Position numbers and translations under genes: made by a program
Shown here: positions 50,898 through 62,240 of the stretch, one piece after another
Layout: every line of letters starts with the position of its first letter
How positions within the stretch are numbered: the stretch's first letter is position 1
The notes under the pieces: generated by a model
What the model saw: the letters and a program-made list of their open reading frames with translations, nothing else
Told to the model about the DNA's origin: nothing
The model's database searches: none
Source: Eutreptiella sp. 'Long Island Sound 2002'
Lineage: Eukaryota; Euglenozoa; Euglenophyceae; Eutreptiales; Eutreptiaceae
Assembly: GCA_964036045.1 (NCBI GenBank)
Contig: OZ038402.1
Coordinates: 6,454,926-6,518,925, forward strand
DNA length: 64,000 bases
Direction: 5' to 3'

Positions 50898-52775
50898 CCG
50901 GTAGCCATACGGGTGCATAATAACTGTGCAGGGTGCATAATCTCATCAGTTTCCGGTAGCCATACGGGTGCATAATAACTGTGCAGGGTGCATAATCTCA
51001 TCAGTTTCCGGTAGGCATACGGGTGCATAATAACTGTGCAGGGTGCATAATCTCATCAGTTTCCGGTAACCATACGGGTGCATAATGATTGTGCAGGGTG
51101 CGTCATATCTCATCAGTTTCCGGTAGCCATACGGGTGCATAATAATTGTTCAGGGTGCATAATCTCATCAGTTTTCGGTAGCTATACGGGTGCATAATAA
51201 TTGTGCAGGGTGCATAATCTCATCAGTTTCCGGTAGCCATACGGGTGCATAATAATTGTGCAGGGTGCATAATCTCATCAGTTTCCTGTAGCCATACGGG
51301 TGCATAATAATATTGCAGGGTGCATAATCTCATCGGTTCCCGGTAGCCATACGGGTGCATAATAATTGTGCAGGGTGCATAATCTCATCAGTTTCCGGTA
51401 GCCATACGGGTGCATAATAATTGTGCAGGGTGCATAATCTCATCAGTTTCCGGTAACCATACGGGTGCATAATGATTGTGCAGGGTGCGTCATATCTCAT
51501 CAGTTTCCGGTGGCCATACGGGTGCATAATAATTGTTCAGGGTGCATAATCTCATCAGTTTTCGGTAGCCATACGGGTGCATAATAATTGTGCAGGGTGC
51601 ATAATCTCATCAGTTTCCGGTAGCCATACGGGTGCATAATAATTGTGCAGGGTGCATAATCTCATCAGTTTCCTGTAGCCATACGGGTGCATAATAATAT
51701 TGCAGGGTGCATAATCTCATCAGTTTCCGGTAGCCATACGGGTGCATAATGATTGTGTAGGGTGAGTAATATCTCATCAGTTTCCGGTAGCCATACGGGT
51801 GCATAATAATTGTGCAGGGTGCATAATCTCATCAGTTTCCCATAGCCATACGGGTGCATACTAATTGTGCAGGGTGAATAATCTCATCAGTTTCCGGTAG
51901 CCATACGGGTGCATAATAATTGTGCAGGGTGCATAATCCCATTAGTTTCTGGTAGCCATAGGGGTGCATAATAATTGTGCAGGGTGCATAATCCCATCAG
52001 TTTCGGGTAGCCATACGGGTGCATAATAACTGTGCAGGGTGCATAATCTCATCAGTTTCTGGTAGCCATACGGCTGCATAATAATTGTGCAGGGTGCATA
52101 ATCTCAACAGTTTCTGGTAGCCATACGGGTGCATAATCATTGTGCAGGGTGCATAATCTCATCAGTTTCCTGTAGCCATACGGGTGCATAATAATTGTGC
52201 AGGGTGCATAATCTCATCAGTTTCCGGTAGCAATACGGCTAAATAATAATTGTGCAGCGTGCATAATCTCAACAGTTTCTGGTAGCCATACGGGTGCATA
52301 ATAATTGTGCAGGGTGCATAATCTCATCAGGTTCCTGTAGCCATACGGGTGCATAATAATTGTGCAGGGTGCATATTCTCATCAGTTTCCGGTAGCCATA
52401 GGGGTGCATAATAATTGTGCAGGGTGCATAATCTCATCAGTTTCCGGTAGCCATACGGGTGCATAATAACTGTGCAGGGTGCATAATCTCATCAGTTTCC
52501 GGTAGCCATACGGGTGCATAATAACTGTGCAGGGTGCATAATCTCATCAGTTTCCGGTAGGCATACGGGTGCATAATAACTGTGCAGGGTGCATAATCTC
52601 ATCAGTTTCCGGTAGCCATACGGGTGCATAATAATTGTGCAGGGTGCATAATCTCATCAGTTTCCGGTAACCATACGGGTGCATAATGATTGTGCAGGGT
52701 GCGTCATATCTCATCAGTTTCCGGTAGCCATACGGGTGCATAATAATTGTTCAGGGTGCATAATCTCATCAGTTT
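50898..52775. repeat. 1,878-bp near-perfect tandem duplication, copy 1
   Basis: Thirty-four monomers including four +2 monomers (34 x 55 + 8). Shared private markers at exactly +1,878 bp are TTTTCGGTAGCTATAC (51,171), TCGGTTCCCGG (about 51,333), CCGGTGGCC, GATTGTGTAGGGTGAG (51,751), CCCATCAGTTTCGGG (51,993) and CGGCTAAATAATAATTG (52,236). In the stretches I compared base by base I found no mismatch, so this is probably the most recent large duplication in the window. Confidence 0.92.
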
Positions 52776-54653
52776 TCGGTAGCCATACGGGTGCATAATA
52801 ACTGTGCAGGGTGCATAATCTCATCAGTTTCCGGTAGCCATACGGGTGCATAATAACTGTGCAGGGTGCATAATCTCATCAGTTTCCGGTAGGCATACGG
52901 GTGCATAATAACTGTGCAGGGTGCATAATCTCATCAGTTTCCGGTAACCATACGGGTGCATAATGATTGTGCAGGGTGCGTCATATCTCATCAGTTTCCG
53001 GTAGCCATACGGGTGCATAATAATTGTTCAGGGTGCATAATCTCATCAGTTTTCGGTAGCTATACGGGTGCATAATAATTGTGCAGGGTGCATAATCTCA
53101 TCAGTTTCCGGTAGCCATACGGGTGCATAATAATTGTGCAGGGTGCATAATCTCATCAGTTTCCTGTAGCCATACGGGTGCATAATAATATTGCAGGGTG
53201 CATAATCTCATCGGTTCCCGGTAGCCATACGGGTGCATAATAATTGTGCAGGGTGCATAATCTCATCAGTTTCCGGTAGCCATACGGGTGCATAATAATT
53301 GTGCAGGGTGCATAATCTCATCAGTTTCCGGTAACCATACGGGTGCATAATGATTGTGCAGGGTGCGTCATATCTCATCAGTTTCCGGTGGCCATACGGG
53401 TGCATAATAATTGTTCAGGGTGCATAATCTCATCAGTTTTCGGTAGCCATACGGGTGCATAATAATTGTGCAGGGTGCATAATCTCATCAGTTTCCGGTA
53501 GCCATACGGGTGCATAATAATTGTGCAGGGTGCATAATCTCATCAGTTTCCTGTAGCCATACGGGTGCATAATAATATTGCAGGGTGCATAATCTCATCA
53601 GTTTCCGGTAGCCATACGGGTGCATAATGATTGTGTAGGGTGAGTAATATCTCATCAGTTTCCGGTAGCCATACGGGTGCATAATAATTGTGCAGGGTGC
53701 ATAATCTCATCAGTTTCCCATAGCCATACGGGTGCATACTAATTGTGCAGGGTGAATAATCTCATCAGTTTCCGGTAGCCATACGGGTGCATAATAATTG
53801 TGCAGGGTGCATAATCCCATTAGTTTCTGGTAGCCATAGGGGTGCATAATAATTGTGCAGGGTGCATAATCCCATCAGTTTCGGGTAGCCATACGGGTGC
53901 ATAATAACTGTGCAGGGTGCATAATCTCATCAGTTTCTGGTAGCCATACGGCTGCATAATAATTGTGCAGGGTGCATAATCTCAACAGTTTCTGGTAGCC
54001 ATACGGGTGCATAATCATTGTGCAGGGTGCATAATCTCATCAGTTTCCTGTAGCCATACGGGTGCATAATAATTGTGCAGGGTGCATAATCTCATCAGTT
54101 TCCGGTAGCAATACGGCTAAATAATAATTGTGCAGCGTGCATAATCTCAACAGTTTCTGGTAGCCATACGGGTGCATAATAATTGTGCAGGGTGCATAAT
54201 CTCATCAGGTTCCTGTAGCCATACGGGTGCATAATAATTGTGCAGGGTGCATATTCTCATCAGTTTCCGGTAGCCATAGGGGTGCATAATAATTGTGCAG
54301 GGTGCATAATCTCATCAGTTTCCGGTAGCCATACGGGTGCATAATAACTGTGCAGGGTGCATAATCTCATCAGTTTCCGGTAGCCATACGGGTGCATAAT
54401 AACTGTGCAGGGTGCATAATCTCATCAGTTTCCGGTAGGCATACGGGTGCATAATAACTGTGCAGGGTGCATAATCTCATCAGTTTCCGGTAGCCATACG
54501 GGTGCATAATAATTGTGCAGGGTGCATAATCTCATCAGTTTCCGGTAACCATACGGGTGCATAATGATTGTGCAGGGTGCGTCATATCTCATCAGTTTCC
54601 GGTAGCCATACGGGTGCATAATAATTGTTCAGGGTGCATAATCTCATCAGTTT
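52776..54653. repeat. 1,878-bp near-perfect tandem duplication, copy 2
   Basis: Directly follows copy 1 and carries every private marker listed there at +1,878 bp (53,049; about 53,211; 53,629; 53,871; 54,114). Identity continues to about 54,678, where ATAATTGTGC replaces the ATAACTGTGC of 52,796. The left junction lies in a stretch where TTTTCGG of copy 2 faces TTTCCGG of copy 1. Confidence 0.92.
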
Positions 54654-55859
54654 TCGGTAGCCATACGGGTGCATAATAATTGTGCAGGGTGCATAATCTC
54701 ATCAGTTTCCGGTAGCAATACGGCTGCATAATAATTGTGCAGGGTGCATAATCTCAACAGTTTCTGGTAGCCATACGGGTGCATAATGATTGTGCAGGGT
54801 GCGTCATATCTCATCAGTTTCCGGTAGCCATACGGGTGCATAATAATTGTGCAGGGTGCATAATCTCATCAGTTTTCGGTAGCCATACGGGTGCATAATA
54901 ATTGTGCAGGGTGCATAATCTCATCAGTTTCCGGTAACCATACGGGTGCATAATATTTGTGCAGGGTGCGTAACCTCATCAGTTTCCTGTAGCCATACGG
55001 GTGCATAATAATTGTGCAGGGTGCATAATCTCATCAGTTTCCGGGAGCCATACGGGTGCATAATAATTGTGCAGGGTGCATAATCTCATCAGTTTCCGGT
55101 AGCCATACGCCTGCATAATAATATTGCAGAGTACACAATCTCATCAGTTTCCAGTAGCCATACGGGTGCATAACAATTGTGCAGGGTGCATAATCTCATC
55201 AGTTTCCGGTAGCCATACGCGTGCACAATAATTGTGCAGGGTGCATAATCTCATCAGTTTCCGGTAGCCATACGGGTGCATAATAGTTGTGCAGGGTGCA
55301 TAATCTCATCAGTTTCCTGTAGCCATACGGGTGCATAATAATATTGCAGGGTGCATAATCTCATCAGTTTCCGGTAGCCATACGGGTGCATAATGATTGT
55401 GCAGGGTGAGTAATATCTCATCAGTTTCCGGTAGCCATACGGGTGCATAATAATTGTGCAGGGTGCATAATCCCATTAGTTTCTGGTAGCCGTAGGGGTG
55501 CATAATAATTGTGCAGGGTGCATAATCTCATCAGTTTCGGGTAGCCATACGGGTGCATAATAATTGTGCAGGGTGCATAATCTCATCAGTTTCTGGTAGC
55601 CATACGGAAGCATGAAAATTGTGCAGGGTGCATAATCTCATCAGTTTCCGGTAGCCATACCGCTGCATAATAATTGTGCAGGGTGCATAATCTCATCAGT
55701 TTCCGGTAGCCATACGGGTGCATAATAATTGTGCAGGGTGCATAATCTCATCAGTTTCCGGTAGCCATACAGGTGCATAATAACTGTGCAGGGTGCATAA
55801 TCTCATCAGTTTCCGGTAGCCATACGGGTGCATAATAACTGTGCAGGGTGCATAATCTC

Positions 55860-58280
55860 ATCAGTTTCCGGTAGCCATACGGGTGCATAATAACTGTGCA
55901 GGGTGCATATTCTCATCAGTTTCCGGTAGCCATACGGGTGCATAATAATTGTGCAGGGTGCATAATCTCATCAGTTTCCGGTAACCATACGGGTGCATAA
56001 TGATTGTGCAGGGTGCGTCATATCTCATCAGTTTCCGGTAGCCATACGGGTGCATAATAATTGTTCAGGGTGCATAATCTCATCAGTTTTCGGTAGCCAT
56101 ACGGGTGCATAATAATTCTGCAGGGTGCATAATGTCATCAGTTTCCGGTAACCATACGGGTGCATAATAATTGTCCAGGGTGCATAATCTCATCAGTTTC
56201 CGGTAACCATACGGGTGCATAATAATTGTGCAGGGTGCATAATCTCATCAGTTTCCGGTAGCCATACGGGTGCATAATAACTGTGCAGGGTGCATAATCT
56301 CATCAGTTTCCGGTAGCCATACGGGTGCATAATAACTGTGCAGGGTGCATAATCTCATCAGTTTCCGGTAGCCATACGGGTGCATAATGATTGTGCAGGG
56401 TGCATAATCTCATCAGTTTCCGGTAACCATACGGGTGCATAATGATTGTGCAGGGTGCGTCATATCTCATCAGTTTCCGGTAGCCATACGGGTGCATAAT
56501 AATTGTGCAGGGTGCATAATCTCATCAGTTTCCGGTAACCATACGGGTGCATAATAATTGTGCAGGGTGCATAATCTCATCAGTTTCCGGTAGCCATACG
56601 GGTGCATAATAATTGTACGGGGTGCATAATCTCATCAGTTTCCGGTAACCATACGGGTGCGTAATAATTGTGCAGGGTGCATAATCTCATCAGTTTCCAG
56701 TAGCCATACGGGTGCATAATTATTGTGCAGGGTGTATAATCTCATCAGTTTCCGGTAACCATACGGGTGCATAATAATTGTGCAGGGTGTATAATCTCAT
56801 CACTTTCCGGTAGCCATACGGGTGCATAATAATTGTGCAGGGTGCATAATCTCATCAGTTTCCGGTAGCCATACGGGTGCATAATGATTATGCAGCGTGC
56901 ATAATCTCATCAGTTTCCAGTAGCCATACGGGTGCATGATAATTCTTCAGGGTGCATAATCTCATCAGTCTCCGGTAGCCATACGGGTGCATAATAATTG
57001 TGCAGGGTGCATAATCTCATCAGTTTCCGGTAGCCATACGGGTGCATAATAACTGTGCAGGGTGCATAATCTCATCAGTTTCCGGTAGCCATACGGGTGC
57101 ATAATAACTGTGCAGGGTGCATAATCTCATCAGTTTCCGGTAGCCATACGGGTGCATAATAGTTGTGCAGGGTGCATAATGTCATCAGTTTCCGGTAACC
57201 ATACGGGTGCATAATGACTGTGCAGGGTGCGTCATATCTCATCAGTTTCCGGTAGCCATACGGGTGCATAACAATTGTTCAGGGTGCATAATCTCATCAG
57301 TTTTAGGTAGCCATACGGGTGCATAATAATTGTGCAGGGTGCATAATCTCATCAGTTTCCGGTAACCATACGGGTGCATAATAATTGTGCAGGGTGCATA
57401 ATCTCATCAGTTTCCGGTAACCATACGGGTGCATAATGATTGTGCAGGGTGCATAATCTCATCAGTTTCCGGTAGCCATACGGGTGCATAATAACTGTGC
57501 AGGGTGCATAATCTCATCAGTTTCCGGTAGCCATACGGGTGCATAATAACTGTACAGGGTGCATAATCTCATCAGTTTCCGGTAGCCATACGGGTGCATA
57601 ATAATTGTGCAGGGTGCATAATCTCATCAGTTTCCGGTAACCATACGGGTGCATAATGATTGTGCAGGGTGCGTCATATCTCATCAGTTTCCGGTAGCCA
57701 TACGGGTGCATAATAATTGTGCAGGGTGCATAATCTCATCAGTTTTCGGTAGCCATACGGGTGCATAATAATTGTGCAGGGTGCATAATCTCATCAGTTT
57801 CCGGTAACCATACGGGTGCATAATAATTGTGCAGGGTGCATAATCTCATCAGTTTCCGGTAACCATACGGGTGCATAATAATTGCGCAGGGTGCATAATC
57901 TCATCAGTTTCCGGTAGCCATACGGGTGCATAATAATTGTGCAGGGTGCATAATCTCATCAGTTTCCGGTAACCATACCGGTGCGTAATAATTGTGCAGG
58001 GTGCATAATCTCATCAGTTTGCAGTAGCCATACGGGTGCATAATTATTGTGCAGGGTGCATAATCTCATCAGTTTCCGGTAACCATACGGGTGCGTAATA
58101 ATTGTGCAGGGTGCATAATCTCATCAGTTTCCGGTAGCCATACGGGTGCATAATAATTGTGCAGGGTGCATAATCTCATCAGTTTCCTGTAGCCATACGG
58201 GTGCATAATGATTATGCAGCGTGCATAATCTCATCAGTTTCCAGTAGCCATACGGGTGCATGATAATTCTTCAGGGTGCA
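55860..58280. repeat. 1,214/1,324-bp tandem duplication rich in GGTAACC
   Basis: The CGTCATAT monomers at 56,016 and 57,230 and those at 56,458 and 57,672 are both 1,214 bp apart (22 monomers + 4). Farther on, AATTCTTCAG is at 56,941 and 58,265, 1,324 bp apart, so copy 2 gained two monomers. Shared series: ATAACTGTGC runs, GGTAACC, GCGTAATAATTG, ATTATTGTGC, and ATGATTATGCAGCG followed by TTTCCAGTAG. Confidence 0.82.
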
Positions 58281-58300
58281 TAATCTCATTAGTTTCTGGT

Positions 58301-59760
58301 AGCCATACGGGTGCATAATAATTGTGCAGGGTGCATAATCTCATCAGTTTCCGGTAGCCATACGGGTGCATAATAATTATGCAGGGTGCATAATCTCATC
58401 AGTTTCCGGTAGCCATACGGGTGCATAATAATTGTGCAGGGTGCATAATCTCATCAGTTTCCGCTAGCAATACGGGTGCATAATAATTGTGCAGGGTGCA
58501 TAATCTCATCAGGTTCCTGTAGCCATACGGGTGCATAATAATTGTGCAGGGTGCATAATCTCATCAGTTTCCGGTAGCCATACGGGTGCATAATAATTGT
58601 GCAGGGTGCATAATCTCATCAGTTTCTGGTAGCCATACGGTTGCATAATAATTGTGCAGGGTGCATTATCTCATCAGTTTCCGGTAGCCATACAGGTGCA
58701 TGATAATTGTGCAGGGTGCATAATCTCATCAGTTTCCGGTAGCCATACGGGTGCATAATAATTGTGCAGGGTGCATAATCTCATCAGTTTCCGGTCGCCA
58801 TAGGGGTGCATAATAATTGTGTAGGGTGCATAATATCATCAGTTTCCGGTAGCCATAGGGGTGCACAATAATTGATCAGGGTGCATAATCTCATTAGTTT
58901 CCGGTAGCCATAGGGGTGGATAATAATTGTGCAGGGTGCGTAATCTCATCAGTTTCCTGTAGCCATACAGGTGCATAATAATTCTGCAGGGTGCATAATC
59001 TCATCATTTTCCGGTAGCCATACGGGTGCATAATGATTGTGCAGGGTGCATAATCTCATCAGTTTCCGGTAGCTATACGGGTGCATTATAATTGTGCAGG
59101 GTGCATAATCTCATCAGCTTCCGGTAGCCATACGGGTGCATAATAATTGTGCAGGCTGCATAATCTCATCAGTTTCCTGATGCCATACGGGTGCATAATA
59201 ATATTGCAGGGTGCATAATCTCATCAGTTTACGGTAGCCATACGGGTGCATAATATTTGTGCAGGGTGCATAATGTCATCAGTTTCATGATGCCATACGG
59301 GTGCATAATACTTGTGCAGGGTGCATAATCTCATCAGTTTCCGGTAGCCATACGGGTGCATAATAATATTGCAGGGTGCATAATCTCATCAGTTTCCGGT
59401 AGCCATACAGGTGCATAATATTTGTGCAGGGTGCATAATGTCATCAGTTTCCTGTAGCCATACGGGTGCATAATACTTGTGCAGGGTGCATAATCTCATT
59501 AGTTTCCGGTAGCCATACAGGTGCATAATCCTTGTGCAGGGTGCATAATCTGATCAGTTTCCTGTGGCCATACCGGTGCATAATAATTGTGCAGGGTGCA
59601 TAATCTCATCAGTTTCCGGTAGCCATACGGGTGCATAATGATTGTGCAGGGTGCATAATTTCATCAGTTTCCGGTAGCCATACGGGTGCATAATAATTGT
59701 GCAGGGTGCATAATCTCAGCAGTTTCTTGGTGCCATACGGGTGCATAATAATTGTGCAGG
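58301..59760. repeat. Mixed near-consensus monomers
   Basis: About 26 monomers, all 55 bp. Variants include GGTTCCTGTAG, CCGGTCGCC, GTGTAGGG, TTGATCAGG, TTTCCTGATGCC, TTTCATGATGCC, ATACTTGTGC and ATAATATTGC. A loose 3-monomer alternation of ATAATATTGC and ATACTTG or ATATTTG with ATGTCATC is visible at 59,200-59,480. Confidence 0.7.
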
Positions 59761-59764
59761 GTGC

Positions 59765-61345
59765 ATAATCTCATCAGTTTCCGGTAGCCATACGGCTACA
59801 TGATAATTGTGCAGCGTGCATAATCTCATCAGTTTCCGGTAACCATACGGGTGCATAATAATGTTGCAGGGTGCATAATCGCATTAGTTTCCGGTAGCCA
59901 TAGGGGTGCGTAATAATTGTGCAGGGTGCATAATCTCATCAGTTTCCGGTAGCCATACGGGTGCATAATATTTGTGTAGGGTGCATAATCTCATCATTTT
60001 TCTGGTGCCATACGGGTGCATAATAATTCTGCAGGGTGCATAATCTCATCAGTTTCCCGTAGCCATACGGGTGCATAATAATTGTGCAGGGTGCATAATC
60101 TCAACAGTTTCCGGTAGCCATACGGGTGCATAATAATTGTGCAGGGTGCATAATCTCATCAGTTTCCGGTAGCCATACGGGTGCATAATAATTGTGCAGG
60201 GTGCATAATCTCATCAGTTTCTGGTAGCCATACGGTTGCATAATAATTGTGCAGGGTGCATAATGTCATCAGTTTCCGGTAGCCATAGGGGTGCATAATA
60301 ATTTTGCAGGGTGCATAGTCTCAACAGTTTCCTGTAGCCATACGGGTGCATAATACTTGTGCAGGGTGCATAATCTCAACAGTTTCCAGTAGCCATAGGG
60401 GTGCGTAGAATCTGTGCACGGTGCATAATCTCATCAGTTTCCTGGAGCCATACGGGTGCATAATAATTGTGCAGGGTGCATAATCTCATCAGTTTCCTGG
60501 TGCCATACGGGTGCATAATAATTGTGCATGGTGCATAATTTCATCAGTTTCCGGTAGCCATAGGGGTGCGTAATAATTGTGCAGGGTGCATAATCTCATC
60601 AGTTTCCGGTAGCCATACGGGTGCATAATAAATGTGCAGGGTGCATAGTCTCAACAGTTTCGTGTAGCCATACGGGTGCATAATACTTGTGCAGGGTGCA
60701 TAATCTCATCAGTTTCCCGTAGCCATACGGGTGCATAATATTTGTGCAGGGTGCATAATGTCATTAGTCTCCGGTAGCCATACGGGTGCATAATAATTGT
60801 GCAGGGTGCATAATCTCAGCAGTTTCCGGTAGCCATACGGGTACATGATAATTGTGCAGCGTGCATGATCTCATCAGTTTCCGGTAGCCATAGGGGTGCA
60901 TGATAAATGTGCAGGGTGCATAATCGCATTAGTTTCCGGTAGCCATAGGGGTGCGTAATAATTGTGCAGGGTGCATAATCTCATCAGTTTCCGGTAGCCA
61001 TACGGGTGCATAATATTTGTGTAGGGTGCATATTCTCATCATTTTTCTGGTGCCATACGGGTGCATAATATTTGTGCAGGGTGCATAATCTCCACAGTTT
61101 CCGGTAGCCATTCGGGTGCATAATAATTGTGCAGGGTGCATAATCTCATCAGTTTCCGGTAGCCATACGGGTGCATAATAATTGTGCAGGGTGCATAATC
61201 TCATCAGTTTCTGGTAGCCATACGGTTGCATAATAATTGTGCAGGCTGCATTATCTCATCAGTTTCCGGTAGCCACACGGGTGCATAATAATTGTGCAGG
61301 GTGCATAATCTCATCAGTTTCCGGTAGCCATAGGGGTGCATAATA
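59765..61345. repeat. 1,045-bp (19-monomer) repeat pair
   Basis: The series CATACGGCTACATG or CATACGGGTACATG with CAGCGTGC, ATCGCATTAG, CCATAGGGGTGCG, TTTGTGTAGGG (59,971 and 61,016), CATTTTTCTGGTGCC, two consensus monomers, and TTTCTGG with GGTTGC recurs at 1,045 bp. Between the copies lie ATCTCAACAGTTTCCTGTAG with ATACTTGTGC monomers. Confidence 0.82.
60929..61231 (-). other. Longest open frame (100 codons), antisense satellite read-through, not a gene
   Basis: This is the longest open frame in the window. Three 55-bp monomers make 55 codons, and in the consensus each such cycle is closed by two adjacent TGA codons. Here one monomer (near 61,091, TCTCCACAG) has lost both TGA complements, joining a 45-codon tail of one cycle to the next full 55-codon cycle. 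The product would be the same satellite translation repeated in three frames. There is no start context or conservation, and no difference from neighbouring monomers, so I treat it as non-coding. Confidence 0.9.
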
Positions 61346-62240
61346 ATTGTGCAGGGTGCATAGTCTCAACAGTTTCCTGTAGCCATACGGGTGCATAATA
61401 CTTGTGCAGGGTGCATAATCTCATTAGTTTCCGGTAGCCATAGGGGTGCGTAATAATTGTGCAGGGTGCATCATCTCATCAGTTTCCTGGAGCCATACGG
61501 GTGCATAATAATTGTGCAGGGTGCATAATCTCATCAGTTTCCTGGTGCCATACGGGTGCATAATAATTGTGCAGGGTGCATAATCTCATCAGTTTCCGGT
61601 AGCCATAGGGGTGCGTAATAATTGTGCAGGGTGCACAATCTCATCAGTTTCCGGTAGCCATACGGGTGCATAATAATTGTGCAGGGTGCATAATCTCATC
61701 AGTTTCCGGTAGCCATACGGGTGCATAATAATTGTGCAGGGTGCATAATCTCATCAGTTTCTGGTAGCCATACGGTTGCATAATAATTGTGCAGGCTGCA
61801 TTATCTCATCAGTTTCCGGTAGCCATACGGGTGCATAATAATTGTGCAGGGTGCATAATCTCATCAGTTTCCGGTAGCCATAGGGGTGCATAATAATTGT
61901 GCAGGGTGCATAGTCTCAACAGTTTCCTGTAGCCATACGGGTGCATAATACTTGTGCAGGGTGCATAATCTCATTAGTTTCCGGTAGCCATAGGGGTGCG
62001 TAATAATTGTGCAGGGTGCATCATCTCATCAGTTTCCTGGAGCCATACGGGTGCATAATAATTGTGCAGGGTGCATAATCTCATCAGTTTCCAGGTGCCA
62101 TACGGGTGCATAATAATTGTGCAGGGTGCATAATCTCATCAGTTTCCGGTAGCCATAGGGGTGCGTAATAATTGTGCAGGGTGCACAATCTCATCAGTTT
62201 CCGGTAGCCATACGGGTGCATAATAATTGTGCAGGGTGCA
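61141..62240. repeat. 550-bp (10-monomer) tandem duplication, two near-identical copies
   Basis: Copy 1 is 61,141-61,690 and copy 2 is 61,691-62,240. GGTTGC with CAGGCTGCATTATC (ATTATC at about 61,250 and 61,800), ATCTCAACAG with TTTCCTGTAG and ATACTTG, CCATAGGGGTGCG with GCATCATC (about 61,470 and 62,020), TTTCCTGGAGCC, and TTTCCTGGTGCC or TTTCCAGGTGCC recur at exactly 550 bp. Visible differences are few, for example CACACGGG against CATACGGG and CCTGG against CCAGG. Confidence 0.88.

Larger units (their letters stand above)
41031..58300. repeat. Domain of +2 (57-bp) monomers and GGTAACC variants
   Basis: All twenty-seven 57-bp monomers of the window lie here. Eleven carry GTGAGTAATATCTC (GAGTAATAT at 42,549, 43,873, 44,867, 45,806, 46,853, 47,790, 49,114, 50,273, 51,764, 53,642 and 55,408). 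Sixteen carry CGTCATATCTC (42,992, 44,316, 45,310, 48,233, 49,997, 51,101, 51,488, 52,702, 52,979, 53,366, 54,580, 54,802, 56,016, 56,458, 57,230 and 57,672). Nearly all follow ATAATGATTG in the same monomer. Other local markers are GGTAACC (m20 G to A), CGCCTGCATAATAATATTGC, CGGCTGC after GTAGCAATA, ATAATAACTGTGC, TTTCCCATAGCC and ATCCCATTAG. One 54-bp monomer lies at 41,445. Confidence 0.92.

Noticed and set aside
50898-54653. Assembly error as the sole explanation of the near-identical 1,878-bp pair
   Set aside because: It cannot be excluded from sequence alone, but graded divergence among the other duplications suggests genuine biology, so it is reported as a finding with a read-based check.
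3852-57711. Dozens of minus-strand open frames of 63-82 codons starting MHPYGYRKL-like
   Set aside because: They are frame-shifted translations of the satellite. Their lengths follow directly from -1, +2, +1, -20 or +20 monomers, they overlap each other in the same strand, and the repeat length is not a multiple of 3.
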